Source: MWFE01 sp964481075 (GTDB lineage: Bacteria; Bacteroidota; Bacteroidia; Bacteroidales; Tenuifilaceae). From it: DNA of 9,579 nucleotides. The DNA is taken from assembly GCA_964481075.1 (NCBI GenBank), contig CAYZSD010000138.1, positions 1 to 9,579 on the forward strand, in the 5' to 3' direction. Below, piece by piece: positions 7,588 to 9,579 of the stretch. The notes beneath the pieces were generated by a model, which was not told the DNA's origin, did not search any database, and saw only the letters and a program-made list of their open reading frames with translations. A program made the position numbers and the translations under genes. Every line of letters begins with the position of its first letter. Within the stretch, counting starts at the first letter, position 1.

Positions 7588-7829
7588 TGGATTGATAAAC
7601 CCAATTGTCACCTATATGTATTAAAATCTGCGATTTACATAAACATTTATCAATTGTGTTGGATTAAGTTTATTAACAACTTTTTTTGCAAAAAGTAGCT
7701 AACAGGTGTTGATAACCATGCTTTTTTTTACAAAGCCGTTCGAGAAGTGAGAGTTTTTAACGTTTTCAAGAAATCAACATTTGTTAATAAAGTATGTTGA
7801 AAATGAAGTGACTAAAATAGGTGAAAAAA
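7588..7829. other. AT-rich intergenic stretch with DnaA-box-like motifs
   Basis: No protein gene is supported here. Motifs close to the DnaA box TTATCCACA are TTATTAACA at 7670-7678 (7 of 9) and, on the minus strand, TTATCAACA at 7707-7715 (8 of 9), TTATTAACA at 7782-7790 (7 of 9) and TTTTCAACA at 7795-7803 (one mismatch to the looser TTTTCCACA). A perfect 9-bp inverted repeat, ATTGATAAA / TTTATCAAT, spans 7591-7599 and 7646-7654. A bulged hairpin lies at 7615-7641, and an AT-only-like hairpin at 7679-7696. The pattern could be a replication origin, or simply AT-rich spacer DNA. The two hairpins lack U-runs convincing enough to call terminators. Confidence 0.3.
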
Positions 7830-7862
7830 TTTGCAAAAGGGTGGTACGGTGTTATATCTTTG
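7830..7862 (+). promoter_or_regulatory. Strong promoter for the structured non-coding RNA
   Basis: TTTG (7830-7833) and TATCTTTG (7855-7862) are both full matches to the Bacteroidota consensus (TTTG / TAnnTTTG), separated by 21 nt. Transcription should begin around 7866-7870. No open reading frame with recognisable content begins downstream, which argues that the product is an RNA. Confidence 0.75.
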
Positions 7863-7866
7863 TTCT

Positions 7867-8475
7867 ACCAGATGAGAGATAAAAAGTTGCTTGAAGGGTA
7901 TGGGATCGGAAGAAGTACTTAGGTGTGTTTCAACCCAACCAAACAGATCGAAAGAAATGCTTACCCAAAGAGCCGAAGTCCAAACCTGAGGGTTCGCCCA
8001 AAGGAGAGGTCAATCGAACAAAGATCGCCTGGCGTTCTTAGAATGATTGAGTCGAAAGCAGCAAGGCTAAATGAAACTTCGGTTTCAAGCAGCAAAGCTG
8101 AAACCCAAAACGCTCTTCGGAGCAAAGTAAGGTTTGCCAACCGACGACGCTGCACCAATTAAGCTACCAAACTCGGAAAGTAAGCCATTCCGCAAGGAAA
8201 GGGCACCCGAAGGGTGAGTTAGCTTGGCGCAGAATAAACGATGGGTCTTTAACAAACGACACTTCAGTCCTCGAAGTACGTCCCTCGGAACGCACGAAAG
8301 GACAACCCGGAAGCAAAGGCTTAACTGTCGATGTGAAAGGGTTAAGGGCAGCAAAACCAGAATCGCAAGGTTATAGGTTGCTAGCCAACTTAAATAACTG
8401 TAGTCTGGCACTGATGAAAACTTTGTTTTCAAACGTGAGTGGGAATCTTCCGTCAAGATAGATTCCCATTACTGC
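7867..8475 (+). ncRNA. Large (about 600 nt) structured non-coding RNA, family not recognised
   Basis: A near-consensus promoter leads into a region that is about half G+C (31 of 60 in line 7981), against about a quarter in the spacer before it (14 of 60 in line 7621). Hairpins follow one another. They are CCT-ga-GGG(TTCG)CCC-aa-AGG at 7985-8004, CGTTC/GAATG at 8033-8045, an arm 8059-8100 topped by TGAAAC(TTCG)GTTTCA, AAACC/GGTTT (8101-8105/8131-8135) enclosing GCTC(TTCG)GAGC, a long arm closed by CTGC-a-CCAA / TTGG-c-GCAG (8150-8158/8224-8232) holding TTCC(GCAA)GGAA and CACCC(GAA)GGGTG, ACTTC/GAAGT at 8261-8277, an arm at 8347-8386, GAAAAC/GTTTTC at 8416-8430 and a terminal hairpin. Joining segments are A-rich. 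Hallmarks of RNase P RNA, tmRNA, SRP RNA and group II domain V are not visible. Ends are estimates. Confidence 0.72.
8438..8470 (+). terminator. 3' terminal hairpin of the non-coding RNA (terminator or end helix)
   Basis: The arms 8438-8448 and 8460-8470 (core TGGGAATCT / AGATTCCCA) pair over 11 positions with one G-U wobble, around an 11-nt loop. Only a weak U-poor stretch follows (TTACTGCTTTATAA), so intrinsic termination would be inefficient. It may instead protect or define the 3' end of the RNA. It separates the RNA from the promoter of the sigma-factor gene. Confidence 0.5.
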
Positions 8476-8496
8476 TTTATAACCCTACAAAAAACA

Positions 8497-8527
8497 TTTC
8501 CATACCCACGCAAGTTTTGTATCTTTC
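8497..8527 (+). promoter_or_regulatory. Probable promoter of the ECF sigma-factor gene
   Basis: TTTC (8497-8500) and TATCTTTC (8520-8527) are separated by 19 nt. Each differs from the Bacteroidota consensus only in its last base (C for G). The expected start near 8531-8535 leaves a leader of about 30 nt. AGGA at 8553-8556 lies about 7 nt before the ATG at 8564 and could act as a weak ribosome site. Confidence 0.5.
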
Positions 8528-8563
8528 AAGTGTCAAAGAATGAAATTACGCTAGGATTTCAGC

Positions 8564-9145
8564 ATGTCCGACAGGGAACTCATCGACGAAATTATTACGA
8601 ACAACAGCCAGAATGCTTTCAGGCAGCTGGTGGAAAGGTATCAGCCTCATGTTACCAGAACATGCTTAGGTTTTGTTGCAAACACAAGCGATGCAGAGGA
8701 TATTGCCCAGGAGGTATTCATTGAGATCTACCAATCGCTTGGCAAATTCCGCAACGAATCGAAGCTGTCCACCTGGATTTATCGCATCGCCGTAAACAAA
8801 TCGATTAATCAACTTCGGAAACAGAAGCGAGATCGTATGCTTCGAAGCATCGAAAACTTTTTCGCCCCAAAGGGCGATGGTAGTGATGCCTTAGATATTG
8901 AAGGTGGGCAAGATAGCCACGCTGATAGGGACATCGAGAAGAAGGAAAACAAGTTGATACTTAAGAATGCAATTAACCAGCTGCCTGAGAACCAAAGAAT
9001 TGCATTCATCCTAAGCAAGTATCAGGAACTTTCGTATAAGGAAATTTCAGAAGTGATGGATGTTACATTATCTTCAGTGGAATCGCTCCTGTTCAGAGCA
9101 AAGTCCAATCTTCAGAAGGAGATAGTTAAATCGTTAAAAAAGTAG
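8564..9145 (+). CDS. ECF-type RNA polymerase sigma factor (sigma-70 family)
   Basis: This extracytoplasmic-function sigma factor of 193 residues would direct RNA polymerase to a small set of stress or envelope promoters. Region 2 spans about 18-87, with the core-binding DAEDIAQEVFIEIYQSL (43-59) and the -10 recognition part FRNESKLSTWIYRIAVNKSINQLRK (62-86). A variable, charged linker (about 88-130) follows. Region 4 is at about 132-185, with LPENQRIAFILSKYQELSYKEISEVMDVTLSSVESLLFRAKSNL, including its helix-turn-helix. Regions 1 and 3 are absent, as expected. The gene for a zinc-finger membrane protein follows after 61 nt, the usual sigma / anti-sigma arrangement. A longer frame beginning at 8530 is out of frame and not used. 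Confidence 0.95.
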   Translation: MSDRELIDEIITNNSQNAFRQLVERYQPHVTRTCLGFVANTSDAEDIAQEVFIEIYQSLGKFRNESKLSTWIYRIAVNKSINQLRKQKRDRMLRSIENFFAPKGDGSDALDIEGGQDSHADRDIEKKENKLILKNAINQLPENQRIAFILSKYQELSYKEISEVMDVTLSSVESLLFRAKSNLQKEIVKSLKK

Positions 9146-9206
9146 GTCGCCTAACGCAAGTTTAAACAATAAGATTTGTCAAAAGATAAGTAATCAGCGA
9201 GAAATC

Positions 9207-9579
9207 ATGAAGTGCAACGAAGTAAATAAAAAAATTCTTCACCTACTCGATGGAACCCTCAATGAAACAGAAAGGACCATCGTTGAATCGCATCTTGAGG
9301 AGTGCTCCGAGTGCAATAAGGTAGCAAAAAGAGCTAAAGAAATCATGTTAGTAATTGAGCAAGAGAAAGATGAACTTGTAAACAATCCTTTCCTTGCAAG
9401 TAAGGTGTGGAGCAGGATTCATAAGGAGAGCATTATTATTGAATCGTCAACTTCTGCAATCCGTCGGATTGCCTATACCTCCGTAGCAGCAGCAGGCATA
9501 CTACTAGGAATTGTAATAGGTACTGCCATCAACTCAACTTTTTTCAGCAAATCGCTTATTGAAAGCGAATTGATGTGGT
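9207..9579 (+). CDS. Anti-sigma factor-like zinc-finger membrane protein, partial (cut by window end)
   Basis: The frame is open from the ATG at 9207 to the window edge, giving 124 codons and no stop. The N-terminal part has the zf-HC2 / ZAS pattern H-x3-C-x2-C (H29, C33, C36 in SHLEECSEC) with an additional Cys at position 3, the usual zinc ligands of anti-sigma domains. A hydrophobic segment at about 90-112 (AYTSVAAAGILLGIVIGTAI) should cross the inner membrane, leaving the zinc domain in the cytoplasm. It follows the ECF sigma gene by 61 nt in the same direction and most likely binds and restrains that sigma factor. The C-terminal periplasmic part is missing, so what it senses cannot be judged. 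Confidence 0.87.
   Translation, partial: MKCNEVNKKILHLLDGTLNETERTIVESHLEECSECNKVAKRAKEIMLVIEQEKDELVNNPFLASKVWSRIHKESIIIESSTSAIRRIAYTSVAAAGILLGIVIGTAINSTFFSKSLIESELMW

Noticed and set aside
7985..8004. tRNA-like T-arm (GGGTTCGCCC)
   Set aside because: It lacks the GGTTCGAnTCC consensus, and no acceptor, D or anticodon arm can be placed around it.
7923..8162. 79-codon open frame on the plus strand at the start of the RNA region
   Set aside because: The product is a basic, low-information string without motif, and the frame crosses several perfect hairpins. It is more likely chance in structured RNA.
8085..8456. 123-codon open frame on the minus strand within the RNA region
   Set aside because: It has no recognisable domain and its sequence is explained by the hairpins of the RNA on the other strand.
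7867..8475. RNase P RNA, tmRNA, SRP RNA or group II intron as identity of the RNA
   Set aside because: ACCCGGAAGCAAAGGC at 8304-8319 recalls an RNase P segment, but the GAGGAAAGTCC and ACAGAA core pieces are missing. No tmRNA tag, SRP GGAA/AGCAG loop or group II domain V is visible. This was judged by eye, without a covariance search.
1..9579. CRISPR array, transposase or integrase
   Set aside because: I found no regularly spaced direct repeats, no transposase or recombinase motifs and no terminal inverted repeats of an insertion sequence.

Overview
The window looks like chromosomal DNA of a member of the Bacteroidota, probably Bacteroidales. Three things suggest this. Several intergenic regions carry the TTG / TAnnTTTG promoter type of this phylum. 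Most start codons lack a clear Shine-Dalgarno sequence and have A-rich leaders instead. The block sigma-54 activator, LptE-like lipoprotein, TPR-like protein, SecG, GroES, GroEL is a gene neighbourhood I associate with this group. The species cannot be named from the sequence alone.

Left part (1-5430, all minus strand): transcription runs right to left. A promoter at about 5333-5363 starts a tightly packed operon: a sigma-54-dependent activator without a receiver domain, an LptE-like outer-membrane lipoprotein, an acidic TPR-like protein of unknown function, and secG. The first three are separated by only 2 nt each. A good intrinsic terminator follows secG. groES and groEL follow as a separate unit, ending in a second strong terminator at 34-66. 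The theme is envelope biogenesis, protein export and folding.

Middle (5430-7587): a large polytopic membrane protein, resembling a GT-C type glycosyltransferase, is on the minus strand. A small secreted WG-repeat protein diverges from it on the plus strand. All genes left of about 6950 point left and all genes to the right point right.

Right part (7588-9579): there is almost 1 kb without a convincing protein gene. Its first 270 bases are AT-rich and hold several motifs resembling DnaA boxes. Next comes a near-consensus promoter and a stretch of about 600 nt that is richer in G+C and full of hairpins, including C(UUCG)G and C(GCAA)G tetraloops and a possible 5'-3' closing helix. I read this as a large structured non-coding RNA that I cannot assign to a known family, and it is the most interesting item in the window. 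Downstream is an ECF sigma factor with its own promoter, followed by the first 124 codons of a zinc-finger anti-sigma-like membrane protein that is cut by the window edge.
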